A stretch of DNA of 64,000 nt from CAYVMN01 sp964452575 (GCA_964452575.1 CAYVMN010000001.1:1-64000), one strand, 5' to 3'. Positions 36,503 through 44,563 are shown, counted from the first letter of the stretch. Notes: generated by a model from the letters alone, not told the origin. Numbers and translations: made by a program.

Positions 36503-37279
36503 TTATTCAGCAATCGAACAAAACAGGCTGTTGCTCAGGCCTCTATCCGCCACCAGAGTCTGGCCACAAACCCCTCTACTGCCAGGTCCGCACAAAAACA
36601 TGACCACATCTGCGATCTCATCGGGATCCATAAACAGGTGCTCCGGCAGGTGTTCAATGCCTTCCCAGTATAGTCTCATGGTCTTGAAAGAGTCGGTTTT
36701 CACCAGACCCCCGCAGACGCCATTTACCGCAATCCCTTTTTCTCTCAGGCCCTGAGAACAGTCACGAACCACGGATTCCATGGCCGCCTTCATGCTTCCC
36801 AATGGATAAGAGGGGTTGTAGAATCGGCTGCCAAGACTGGAAATGAAGACAATCTTCCCCTCGGTTTTCTCCAGCAACGGTAGCGCATACTGAATACAAA
36901 AAATATTCCCCAAATAATTTGTGTTCACCAGTTCTCGCAGTTCCCGTTCAAAAAGCCTTTCAATGGGTTTGAATGGGGCCCTGGCGGCATTCAGTATGAG
37001 GAAATCGAGACGTCCGAAATGCCTTTCAGCCTCTGCCATCATTTGGACCACGGAGCTTTTCATGGAGATATCGCATTGGACCAAAACAGCCTGGCTCCCC
37101 CCCTGTCGGATCTCCTCACACAGCTCTTCTCCTTGGGCCTGAGACGATCCGCCCACCTTTCTGTGGGTGATGATCACATGGGCCCCCAAAAGGGCAAATT
37201 TCCGCGCAATCGAACGGCCGATCCCTCGGGAACTGCCTGTGATCAGGGCCACTCTGTTTTCGAAAGGGCGATCTTCCAT
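36503..37279 (-). CDS. SDR oxidoreductase resembling FabL enoyl-ACP reductase
   Basis: About 258 residues. TGSSRGIGRS binds NAD(P)H; NAARAPFKP replaces the usual NNAG, as in FabL; SSLGSRFYNPSYPLGSMKAA aligns by eye with the FabL active site, whose Tyr and Lys are separated by six residues, whereas here I count five (YPLGSMK) and FabG-type YxxxK is absent. FabL reduces the 2-enoyl-ACP double bond. If it is active, some rounds of elongation give saturated carbons. It is the first gene of the minus operon. The ATG at 37279 is preferred for N-terminal length; GTGs at 37291 and 37303 are possible. Confidence 0.75.
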   Translation of the reverse strand: MEDRPFENRVALITGSSRGIGRSIARKFALLGAHVIITHRKVGGSSQAQGEELCEEIRQGGSQAVLVQCDISMKSSVVQMMAEAERHFGRLDFLILNAARAPFKPIERLFERELRELVNTNYLGNIFCIQYALPLLEKTEGKIVFISSLGSRFYNPSYPLGSMKAAMESVVRDCSQGLREKGIAVNGVCGGLVKTDSFKTMRLYWEGIEHLPEHLFMDPDEIADVVMFLCGPGSRGVCGQTLVADRGLSNSLFCSIAE

Positions 37280-37352
37280 TCCCTTTTCCACCGAAAATCC
37301 CACTCCAGCATCGATTTTATTGGGCTAATTAATTAGATTATTTTGGGTGATA

Positions 37353-37381
37353 ATTCTATCGGAATCGGAAATCCAACTCAA
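37353..37381 (-). promoter_or_regulatory. Predicted sigma-70 promoter of the minus synthase operon
   Basis: On the minus strand: TTGAGT (37381-37376), a 17-base spacer, then TAGAAT (37358-37353), with a transcription start expected near 37346, about 65 bases before the first gene. It is the best promoter match upstream of the ten-gene operon ending at 27095. Confidence 0.55.
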
Positions 37382-37534
37382 AATTATAAAGCCATGGTGC
37401 TGTGGGGTCAATCCCTTCTTTATGGAGTTTTTCAGGGAGATTTTATCCTTTATGCTGTGAACTCCGCGTTCGATGTTCATGGGGCTGTGCACCATGTCAT
37501 AGTGCGGGGAGTGGAGGGCCTGGAGAGGGCTTCT

Positions 37535-37726
37535 TCAGATGAAAGTGGGAATGGTGGTGTCGTCTTTGAGGGCCTGAGACATTCCGTCAATAAGCATGTC
37601 GGTTATTCCACTCAGGGCCGAGACCACCACGATATGTCCTCGGCCCCGTTCAGCGACCAGGTCAATAATCTCCCTGATGTTCCTCTTCCCCTTCAGAGAA
37701 CCGCCGCCAATTTTGATAACCTTCAT
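37535..37726 (-). pseudogene. Aspartokinase N-terminal fragment
   Basis: 63 codons: MKVIKIGGGSLKGKRNI, then RGHIVVVSALSGITDMLI, the first strand, phosphate loop and second motif of aspartate kinase (family version K-FGGTS and VSAMSG). After a TGA the same frame continues with a few family-like residues (LQALHSPHYDMVH), then nothing. The ATG is preceded by a perfect AAGGAGG ribosome site, so the fragment may still be translated. The full enzyme (over 400 residues) is missing. Recent truncation of a lysine/threonine/methionine pathway gene, or a remnant left by rearrangement, would explain it. Confidence 0.65.
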
Positions 37727-38000
37727 CTTTTTGCCTCCTTATTGGGAAATTTGGCGTCATTATGCCAGAACCCTGAACAATTTGCAAGGCCTTGGGCTTT
37801 AAACCTTCTGCAAATCAGGCCATTCAGCCATCTGATAGCTTAATTGCACCGTGCCATACTCCACAATTAGGCCCCGAGATCTGAAAGTCCAAGGAGATGT
37901 CTATCCTCCGGCCAGCGCTTGAAGGGATACCCTCACAGGGAACCAGAAGGACGTTGTTGAGATTCTTATCATTGGATTCTTGGCGCATGAAGTTATGCTA
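37727..38000. other. Intergenic region, no gene seen
   Basis: Between the aspartokinase fragment and the LarA-like gene's promoter I find no coding pattern, RNA gene or repeat that I can support on either strand. Confidence 0.4.
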
Positions 38001-38029
38001 TTGATCGCATCAGAAGTATCGTCTATATT
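38001..38029 (+). promoter_or_regulatory. Predicted sigma-70 promoter of the LarA-like gene
   Basis: TTGATC at 38001-38006, a 17-base spacer and TATATT at 38024-38029; start of transcription near 38036. The gene's AAAGGAGG ribosome site follows at about 38101-38109. Confidence 0.55.
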
Positions 38030-38118
38030 GTCGACTCGCATGCAAGATAGTTCCATGGGGAAAGGGAAAAGACCAAGGGCCGAAAAAAGGCCGCTGAGAT
38101 AAAGGAGGAAAATAAGGC

Positions 38119-39399
38119 ATGTTCAAGGCAATGGCTGAGCAATTGAAACTGCCAAAGATGAGAATGGTGGAACAGATTTATGATGTGCCGCCCCCGGTTG
38201 ACGTGACGGCCGAGGTGGATCGCGAGTGGGGCCTCGTTAAGGACAACCTGAATCTGCCTTCAGGATCCAGCGTTGCTGTGGGCGTGGGTAGCCGTGGGAT
38301 CTCGAACCTGGCCGAGACGGTCCGGGCCGTGGTGGGAAAGCTAAGAGAGGCCGGGTATGAACCGTTTATTACGCCGGCCATGGGTTCCCATGGCGGGGCA
38401 ACGGCTGAAGGTCAAATCAGTGTTCTCAGCCATCGTGGGGTGACCGAGAAGTCTGTCGGGGCACCCATAAGGGCGACCATGGACGTTGTCTCCCTGGGAG
38501 AAGTGGACGGCATCCCGCTCTTCATAGATCGCCTGGCCTGGGAGGCAGACGGGATCGTACCCATCAATCGCATCAAGCCCCACACCAACTTTGTTGGACC
38601 TTGGGAAAGCGGCGTCCTCAAGATGATGGCCATAGGCCTAGGCAATCAGGTGGGCGCCGAACACTACCATCGTCTTGCACTGATTAAGGATCAGTACACC
38701 ATTATCATATCGGCAGGCCGTGAACTGCTCAAGCGCTGCAAGGTCCTCTTTGGCGTAGGAATGGTGGAAAATCAGGAACATCAGACAGTCGCTGTCAGGA
38801 TGGCAAGGTCTAAAGAGTGGGAATCACTGGAGACCGAGTTGCTGAAATGGGCCCGCGCACTGGTTCCCACACTGCCTTTGAACGAGATCGACCTGTTGAT
38901 TATTGATGAGATGGGCAAGGAGATCAGCGGTGAGGGGATCGATCCAAATGTGGTGGGTCGTGACTGCCTTTCCTACGGGGCCAAGAGGGAATTGCCCAAG
39001 GTCACCCGAATCTTCGTTCGCGACCTGACCGAGGCAACCGATGGGAGTGCCGTGGGCATCGGCCAGGCCGACTTTACTACCAAGCGGCTCGTAGATAAGA
39101 TTGACTTTGTAGCCACAGCCATCAACTGTCTCACCGCCTGTGGGCCGGAGGGCGCCTTTTTGCCCATGACATTTGAGACCGACAAGGAGGCCCTTGCTGT
39201 GGCCATGATGACTCTCAGGCCCTGCACCCTGGAGGACGTGCGCATAGTCCATATCCGGAACACCCTGGATCCCAAGCGGCTGCTAATCTCTGAAGGGTGC
39301 CTTCCTTTTCTGAAGGATCCCAAGAACTTGAAAGTAGGTGGGGAAGACCTGTACCTGGAATTCGATAAAGCAGGGAACATAATTTCTCGTTTGATGTAA
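38119..39399 (+). CDS. LarA-like (lactate racemase / DUF2088) protein
   Basis: 426 residues. The N-terminal half has the DUF2088 pattern (VAVGVGSRGISN, PAMGSHGGAT), and the middle INRIKPHTNFVGPWESGVLKMMAIGLGNQVGAEHYH contains the His/Lys-rich segment that in lactate racemase LarA holds the nickel-pincer cofactor. The family isomerises 2-hydroxy acids, although many members have unknown substrates. The ATG is decided by AAAGGAGG 10 bases upstream. No larB, larC or larE is nearby, so cofactor supply would have to be encoded elsewhere. It is a single-gene unit with its own promoter. Confidence 0.75.
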   Translation: MFKAMAEQLKLPKMRMVEQIYDVPPPVDVTAEVDREWGLVKDNLNLPSGSSVAVGVGSRGISNLAETVRAVVGKLREAGYEPFITPAMGSHGGATAEGQISVLSHRGVTEKSVGAPIRATMDVVSLGEVDGIPLFIDRLAWEADGIVPINRIKPHTNFVGPWESGVLKMMAIGLGNQVGAEHYHRLALIKDQYTIIISAGRELLKRCKVLFGVGMVENQEHQTVAVRMARSKEWESLETELLKWARALVPTLPLNEIDLLIIDEMGKEISGEGIDPNVVGRDCLSYGAKRELPKVTRIFVRDLTEATDGSAVGIGQADFTTKRLVDKIDFVATAINCLTACGPEGAFLPMTFETDKEALAVAMMTLRPCTLEDVRIVHIRNTLDPKRLLISEGCLPFLKDPKNLKVGGEDLYLEFDKAGNIISRLM

Positions 39400-39524
39400 G
39401 CTCGACCTCATATCCGATGAGGGAATTTGTCGTTATCTTGGGTCGGGAACTACCCATTGGATACCAGTCTCAGATTCCGATATGATGAATGAAGGAATTT
39501 AAATAATGAACCCTTATTAGGTGA

Positions 39525-40556
39525 ATGGTAAAACGACCCATGAGCACAGAAGTAATTATTCTGATATTTGAGGCAATGGTTGTGTATTTTCTGGTCCTTG
39601 GGGCTCACTCCTTGCGCCACCGCTTCGGGCCTGTGCATTTTTATGCATTGATCGGAGGAATCACGGCTATTATGTCATGGGTAACCGATGCAGGAGTAAC
39701 AATTGAGTTTGCTGGAATTACTTTTGTCGTCGGTTCAACCGTATTTTATACTTCTCTGTTGTTGGGGGTATTTGTCATATATGTATTTGACGGCCCAAAA
39801 GCCACGAGAATCGCAATCTCAACCGTAGTCGGTGTTTCAGTCATGGTCCCGATTATAGCCGTGGCCTTACACTTTCAGGCGGAAATAATTGGAAACGTCA
39901 ATGTTGCTTATGTCCCTGTGCCCAGTCTTCGAATCAATACAGCATCGGTAGCTACAACCCTTATTGACCTGGTCTTTCTGGCTATTGCCTGGGAGTATCT
40001 TGGAAAACCGAACCTAAATTTACAGCTTTGGCTCCGAGCATTTTTGACCCTGTTAGGAGTGATGTGGCTGGATGTGATTCTTTTCGCAACCGGCGCCTTT
40101 GCAGGAACCCCCGCTTACCTAAGCATTATGAAAGGCACTCTTATCAGCCGCTTTATAATCTCAGTTTTCGCCCTACCCTTTTTGTTTGGTTATCTGCACT
40201 GGCAAAGCAACAAGAAAGGAATTGAAATTGAGAATCGCCCTGTTTTGGCAATCTTGAGGCAGGTAGCCAAAATCGAGCTCGAACTTTCGCATGCACAACG
40301 GGAGATAGAGAGACGCGAGGAGGCAGAAAAGGAGCGCGACAAGCTTATTCAACAACTAAAGAAAACCCTCTCGGAGATCAAAACATTACGGGGTTTTTTG
40401 CCCATATGTGCCAGCTGTAAAAAGATTCGTGACGACAGCGGATATTGGACCCAAATTGAGTCCTACATTCGAGATCATTCAGATGCGGAATTCAGCCACA
40501 GTATTTGTCCTGAATGTGCTAAAAGGCTTTACCCGGACCTTAATATCCCTAAATGA
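39525..40556 (+). CDS. Seven-helix membrane sensor with coiled coil and C-terminal Cys4 motif
   Basis: 343 residues. About seven hydrophobic helices fill residues 5-230; the loop-and-helix pattern (ALIGGITAIMSW, VGSTVFYTSLLLGVFVIYVFDG) resembles the VUT-type transporter/sensor domain. A charged coiled coil follows (residues ~240-285), then LPICASCKKIRDDSGYW...FSHSICPECAKRLYP, a four-Cys motif I have seen repeatedly at the C-terminus of deltaproteobacterial kinases and response regulators. There is no kinase or cyclase domain. It may be a redox- or metal-sensing membrane protein that signals to a partner. The start is either ATG 39525 or 39540. Confidence 0.7.
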   Translation: MVKRPMSTEVIILIFEAMVVYFLVLGAHSLRHRFGPVHFYALIGGITAIMSWVTDAGVTIEFAGITFVVGSTVFYTSLLLGVFVIYVFDGPKATRIAISTVVGVSVMVPIIAVALHFQAEIIGNVNVAYVPVPSLRINTASVATTLIDLVFLAIAWEYLGKPNLNLQLWLRAFLTLLGVMWLDVILFATGAFAGTPAYLSIMKGTLISRFIISVFALPFLFGYLHWQSNKKGIEIENRPVLAILRQVAKIELELSHAQREIERREEAEKERDKLIQQLKKTLSEIKTLRGFLPICASCKKIRDDSGYWTQIESYIRDHSDAEFSHSICPECAKRLYPDLNIPK

Positions 40557-40682
40557 CCAATCCGGCTATCCATGCGCACCAAACTGCCGAGGCATGCTTC
40601 ACGTGAGCCGGGGATATATTGCCCTATAGCTATGTAGTGAAGAAGAGCGGATTCGCTTGATGAAACCTGCCCGGCCGTGAGC

Positions 40683-40847
40683 ATGGTGCGTGACCACGAC
40701 AATTTTTTAGACCCAGGTGAAAACATCACATGTACGGCCACATATGCGGTTCAAGCGCCAGATGTAGCAGCGGCGTTTTTCACGAACACGGCTCCTGCCA
40801 CGGCAGGAGGGGTCACCTCAAACACAGATAGTAAGACCGTAAGTTGA
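40683..40847 (+). pseudogene. DUF11-type surface-protein repeat remnant
   Basis: 54 codons ending at TGA 40845-40847: LDPGENITCTATYAVQAPD, then FFTNTAPATAGGVTSNTDSKTV. The pattern PGE.itCTatY...D...FTNtA is the end of a DUF11/DUF7507 beta-sandwich repeat found in large bacterial surface proteins, including IPTL- and PEP-CTERM substrates. Upstream the frame is broken, and no signal peptide or sorting tail is present. It lies 10 bases from the end of the convergent exosortase gene, so it may be the leftover of a former exosortase substrate. Confidence 0.55.
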
Positions 40848-40856
40848 CAGGCCGAT

Positions 40857-42302
40857 CTATGAATCACGAAGTCGAGCAATCCTGTTGGCCTCCTTTTGGC
40901 GGAGCTTTTCCTGCCTTCTTGGAGGAAAGCACCAGAGATAATAGACGAAAAACGGCAATAAGATTACAGCGACTTTAAGGAGGCCCTTATGGGGGGCCAA
41001 TTTAAGAGTTTCAAAAAGGACAACGATACCGGTAAGAACTGCCAATGCGGCCAGGATGCCCATGAGGCCAACGAGTAATTTCTCAGACCAGCCCAACCCC
41101 GGTCTTGTTCCCACCAGAGAGAGCCAAATAAAGACCTGGAAATCTGTCATGGTGCTAATGACCTGTTCGGGATCGTAGGATAAGAGCGGTGAGCCAGAAA
41201 TCCGGGTGGTCAAGAATGGAATGATAATATTACGTGCCAACCATCCCGCCCCCAGCGCCACCGCAACACCAACCAGACCGCTTGTTACAAGAAGACGTAA
41301 GAATCTTCCATAAGAGATCGTTTTTTGTTTAGAACACCTTGAATATGCGACCAAGGCGAAGAGGGCTATTGTTAGTAATATCTGGCCGTAAGAGTTGTAG
41401 ACGAAGTTCACTTCCTTTGGCTGGAATCCCATGGTAATGGATATCAAAAGAACCCGAATTAGATGATACCCGTAAAAGAATGGGACAAACCCGACAAGAA
41501 TTATCACCCCGCGCTTCCACCAGTTGGTGGGCCAGGCAAATACTATGGCCACAAAAACCACCACCATGGGGCTGGAAAGGCAGCCTTCAATAAGTCTGAT
41601 ATGTTGAAATGAGAATAGGGCTAGATGGTTCCGTGAAAAGGCATCATTCAAGGCAGACATTATCCAGAGGCTATGGCTTTCGATGAGCCCTTTAACTAAA
41701 AGGCCAAATGAACTGTCCAGAAATATTTGATAAAGCCAATACCCCCAGAGATAACCGATGCAGAATAGAGTAAGGGCCCGTAAGAGTGCCCGGTTGCTCT
41801 TAAGAAGCGAGAGCTGGTGGTCTTGTTGACTGTTCTTGGCCCACCAAAGAAAAATTGCCAGCATCCCGACAATAACGATGATTTGACCGATAATGATGTG
41901 AAAAGTCCATAAAGAATGGGGAAATCGGGATGCCACCAGGATAATCAGGGACGTTCTAAACAAGTTTATGCACAAGAGGGTTACGAGGCCCAAGAGCAGC
42001 CCAAAAAGACGCCACTTCCATGTGGCGGGAAAAGGCAGTATCGCGGCAGCGTACATCATAAACACAAAGCCTCCTGTGCATGATTCTGCAATTTCAAAGC
42101 GCCCTGAAGCAATATTTACCACCCTGCCCACCACTTCAGCATGAAGACCCAAAAGAGATAATACCCATATGGTGACATTGGCGCTTAGCCGGGAAAGTCT
42201 CCTTAGAACAATCTCCTGGAACCACTCACTCTGGTCGAGCCAGTAAAAGGCTCCGATCAGCGCACAGAATAATATAATCCACCGGAAGCTTTGCTTATTC
42301 AT
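40857..42302 (-). CDS. Exosortase (XrtH-like) with a second, internal exosortase-like repeat
   Basis: 481 residues, about twelve to fourteen helices. Repeat 1 carries the exosortase triad Cys75 (IAESCTGG), Arg116 (NLFRTSLI) and His135 (WTFHIIIGQ). Repeat 2 aligns by eye: Cys241 (LIEGCLSSP), Arg283 (HLIRVLLI), and Tyr302-Asn303 in place of His (VYNSYGQ), with spacings of 42 and 19 residues against 41 and 19 in repeat 1. Exosortases cut PEP- or IPTL-type tails of secreted proteins at the inner membrane; the IPTL-CTERM protein at 16240-17106 is a candidate substrate. Known XrtH proteins are, as I recall, under 200 residues. Residues ~330-455 add three or four more helices. Confidence 0.8.
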   Translation of the reverse strand: MNKQSFRWIILFCALIGAFYWLDQSEWFQEIVLRRLSRLSANVTIWVLSLLGLHAEVVGRVVNIASGRFEIAESCTGGFVFMMYAAAILPFPATWKWRLFGLLLGLVTLLCINLFRTSLIILVASRFPHSLWTFHIIIGQIIVIVGMLAIFLWWAKNSQQDHQLSLLKSNRALLRALTLFCIGYLWGYWLYQIFLDSSFGLLVKGLIESHSLWIMSALNDAFSRNHLALFSFQHIRLIEGCLSSPMVVVFVAIVFAWPTNWWKRGVIILVGFVPFFYGYHLIRVLLISITMGFQPKEVNFVYNSYGQILLTIALFALVAYSRCSKQKTISYGRFLRLLVTSGLVGVAVALGAGWLARNIIIPFLTTRISGSPLLSYDPEQVISTMTDFQVFIWLSLVGTRPGLGWSEKLLVGLMGILAALAVLTGIVVLFETLKLAPHKGLLKVAVILLPFFVYYLWCFPPRRQEKLRQKEANRIARLRDS

Positions 42303-42627
42303 AGTCCCTTTTTCATATAATTTGACAGTCTAAATAATAGTAGTGTTTCCCCAATATTGTAAATCCTTGCTGAACTTTGAAATACTTTACCCTATCAAGA
42401 GAACATTTCAAAAGGAAACAACCCCCTTATATTAACATCGGAACTCTTGATTTATCTATTGCAAAGGTGGAATAGACTTGGCGCATTTCACATATCTACC
42501 TCATGAACGCCCCAAAAGGCCGTGCTCGGCCCCCTGTCTGCCTTTCAGCAACTGGGGCTGCTCTATGTCGTCGTTGCAGCCGGTGCCATCCCACCATAAA
42601 GCCCAAGCGAGCGGCTGGATTGATCAT
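42303..42627. other. AT-rich divergent intergenic region
   Basis: Separates the exosortase start (preceded by AAAAAGGGACT) from the MscS promoter. A short frame near 42510-42598 gives a hydrophobic 30-residue end (LGLLYVVVAAGAIPP) that could be the remnant of a membrane protein, but it is too short to call. No RNA gene or repeat is seen. Confidence 0.35.
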
Positions 42628-42656
42628 TTGGCATTTTACGAAAATTGAGTTAGGAT
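42628..42656 (+). promoter_or_regulatory. Predicted sigma-70 promoter of mscS
   Basis: TTGGCA at 42628-42633, a 17-base spacer and TAGGAT at 42651-42656; transcription would start near 42663, 45 bases before the mscS ATG. Confidence 0.5.
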
Positions 42657-42707
42657 GCATTTTGGTTTTGAGCGACAGCTTTTGGATGTATTTTGAAGGA
42701 GGGGCCT

Positions 42708-43526
42708 ATGCAGACATTTAGCGAACAATTGGTGTTTTTTATTACAACCTATGGTCTCAACATTATAGGCGCAATAATAATTCTGGTCCTCGGTCGAATT
42801 GCCGCTGGGATTGGGAGGAAGATTATCAGGAGTGTTCTTGAAAAATCGAAGGTAGATACTTCAATTATCTCCTTTGTCGGCAGTCTAACCTATATCCTCA
42901 CACTGACCTTTGCTGTCCTTGCTGCATTAGCGAAGTTTGGCATCCAGACCGCGTCCTTTGTAGCAATTCTTGGGGCCTCAGGTTTCGCTATCGGTTTTGC
43001 CCTGCAGGGGTCTTTGGCCCATTTCGCAGCAGGCGTGTTGATCCTTGTCCTTAGGCCATTTAAAGTGGGCGATTACATCATGGGCGCGGGTGAAGCCGGT
43101 ACTGTAAAAGAGATCACTTTGTTCACAACAGTGCTTGCTACGCCGGACAATGTCAAGATTATGGTCCCTAACGGCAAGCTATTCGGAGATGTCATCAGAA
43201 ATGTTTCAGCCTATGATACGAGGCGGGTAGATCTTACGGTCGGTATAGGTTACAGCTCTGACATTCAAAAGGCGCATGATGTCATCGCAGCCTTGATCAA
43301 AGAAGATGGTCGCGTACTCTCTGAGCCTCTCCCACAGATTGCGGTTTCCGAACTGGCGGATTCCAGTGTAAACCTTGTTGTCCGTTCATGGGTAAACGGG
43401 TCAGACTTCTGGCAGGTAAAATTTGACCTGACGCGCAAGATAAAGGAGGCCTTTGATACAAACGGCATCGAGATTCCTTTCCCACAGCGTGTTGTTCACA
43501 TGATTTCGGGGCGTGCAGCTATCTGA
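42708..43526 (+). CDS. mscS: Small-conductance mechanosensitive channel MscS
   Basis: 272 residues, close to the 286 of the E. coli protein. Three N-terminal helices are present; the pore helix TM3 with its Gly/Ala pattern is AILGASGFAIGFALQGSLAHFAAGVLILVLRPF, followed by the beta domain (FKVGDYI, TVLATPDNVKIMVPNGKL) and the alpha/beta C-terminal domain. It opens under membrane tension to release solutes in osmotic downshock. The ATG at 42708 follows AAGGAGGGG by 3 bases plus spacing, making it clearly the start. It is a single-gene unit. Confidence 0.95.
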   Translation: MQTFSEQLVFFITTYGLNIIGAIIILVLGRIAAGIGRKIIRSVLEKSKVDTSIISFVGSLTYILTLTFAVLAALAKFGIQTASFVAILGASGFAIGFALQGSLAHFAAGVLILVLRPFKVGDYIMGAGEAGTVKEITLFTTVLATPDNVKIMVPNGKLFGDVIRNVSAYDTRRVDLTVGIGYSSDIQKAHDVIAALIKEDGRVLSEPLPQIAVSELADSSVNLVVRSWVNGSDFWQVKFDLTRKIKEAFDTNGIEIPFPQRVVHMISGRAAI

Positions 43527-43625
43527 GAAAGGAAGAGTAATGGTGGTCAAGGAGATAATAGATTGGGGTTGGAGACTTGGAATTGCCCCTTAGGTTTTTG
43601 GATTGAATTGAAAGGAGGTGAATAA

Positions 43626-44153
43626 ATGCCATTAAGAGCGAGAGTGGACGGACCGGTGATGGATATTGATAAACTGGAACTGGGCAAAGAACTGCCTGAA
43701 ATGAAAGTTGCTTATGACGAAAATATGCAGGGGAGGTTCCTGGTGGCCCTCAAGGAGGAGAACCCTTGGTACTACAGTGAGTCTCCTTGGGGGGTCCCCA
43801 TTACCTATCACCCTCTCCTGGACGACGCCCCTATGGAGGCGGCCATGCATTGCTATCAGTACCCCTTCAGTTTTGTTCATGCAAAGCAGGAGACAGAATT
43901 CCTAAACCCACTTCCCCTCGGCAAGCCCGCTCGCATTTTCACAAAGATCGTGGATAAATATGTGAAGCGAGACAAGGGTTACATCGTTATCGAGTCTCTA
44001 ATCGTAGATGAGGATGGCGTGCAGATCATGCGTACTAAGAATCATGCCATGATCGACGATGAGCGCGTTAGAGAAGCTGCCAAATATGGGCTTCTCCACG
44101 TCCCGCCCTCAAGGGCTACCCACAAAAGCAACAAAAAGGAGACCAAATCATGA
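43626..44153 (+). CDS. MaoC-like hot-dog protein (N-terminal-type subunit)
   Basis: 175 residues. The sequence resembles the FAS1-type/MaoC_dehydrat_N half of enoyl-CoA hydratases: RFLVALKEENPWY, TYHPLLDDAP, and a C-terminal beta-strand set (RIFTKIVDKYVKRDKGYIVIESLIVDEDG). This half usually supports dimerisation and substrate binding while the partner holds the catalytic Asp/His. Start decided by a perfect AAAGGAGGTGA. Its stop overlaps the next ATG (44150-44153), so the two halves are made as a pair. Likely reversible hydration of an enoyl-CoA; substrate unknown. Confidence 0.75.
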   Translation: MPLRARVDGPVMDIDKLELGKELPEMKVAYDENMQGRFLVALKEENPWYYSESPWGVPITYHPLLDDAPMEAAMHCYQYPFSFVHAKQETEFLNPLPLGKPARIFTKIVDKYVKRDKGYIVIESLIVDEDGVQIMRTKNHAMIDDERVREAAKYGLLHVPPSRATHKSNKKETKS

Positions 44154-44563
44154 TGATAGCCAGGAAAACCATGGAGGTGGGGCAACTTTTACCTCCAGTA
44201 AAAAAAGAGGTTACTTTCGAGAACATTCGCCTTTTCAGTATGTGGAGTAACAGAAACATCCACACGGATTGGGAGGTAGCCATGAAGGGGGGGCTGCCAG
44301 CACCCATCGCGCAGGGTCTTATGTCCCATGCCTATCTTTGTGAGATGCTGACCAGGTTTTTCGGTAAGAATTGGCTCCAAGGCGGAAAGATCGAGGTGAA
44401 GTTCATTCGATACACCTTGCCCGGGGATGTGGTTACTGCCATGGGTGTTGTAAAGGAAAAAATCGAAGAGGGCGCAGCGGTCAGATTTAATTGTGAAGTC
44501 TGGTGCGAAAGCCTCAGCGGTGAGAAGACGGTGGTAGGCACAGCCAGCGCCCTAGTGGATTAG
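44150..44563 (+). CDS. MaoC-like dehydratase/hydratase subunit
   Basis: 137 residues, hot-dog fold. WSNRNIHTDWEVAMKGGLPAPIAQGLMSHAYL matches the hydratase-2 region (usual pattern D..PIH.D...A...G.....A.G.), with Asn in the first catalytic position (NRNIHTD) and the HxD pair kept. The C-terminal strands (FIRYTLPGDVVTAMGVVKEK) are typical of the family. It is coupled to the preceding hot-dog gene by an ATGA overlap and an AAAAAGGAG site. Together they look like a two-subunit R-specific enoyl-CoA hydratase; the substitution may change or weaken activity. Confidence 0.75.
   Translation: MMIARKTMEVGQLLPPVKKEVTFENIRLFSMWSNRNIHTDWEVAMKGGLPAPIAQGLMSHAYLCEMLTRFFGKNWLQGGKIEVKFIRYTLPGDVVTAMGVVKEKIEEGAAVRFNCEVWCESLSGEKTVVGTASALVD

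Noticed and set aside
42510..42598. Short membrane-protein end (LGLLYVVVAAGAIPP)
   Set aside because: About 30 codons with a stop just upstream; too short and unsupported to be called a gene or pseudogene.
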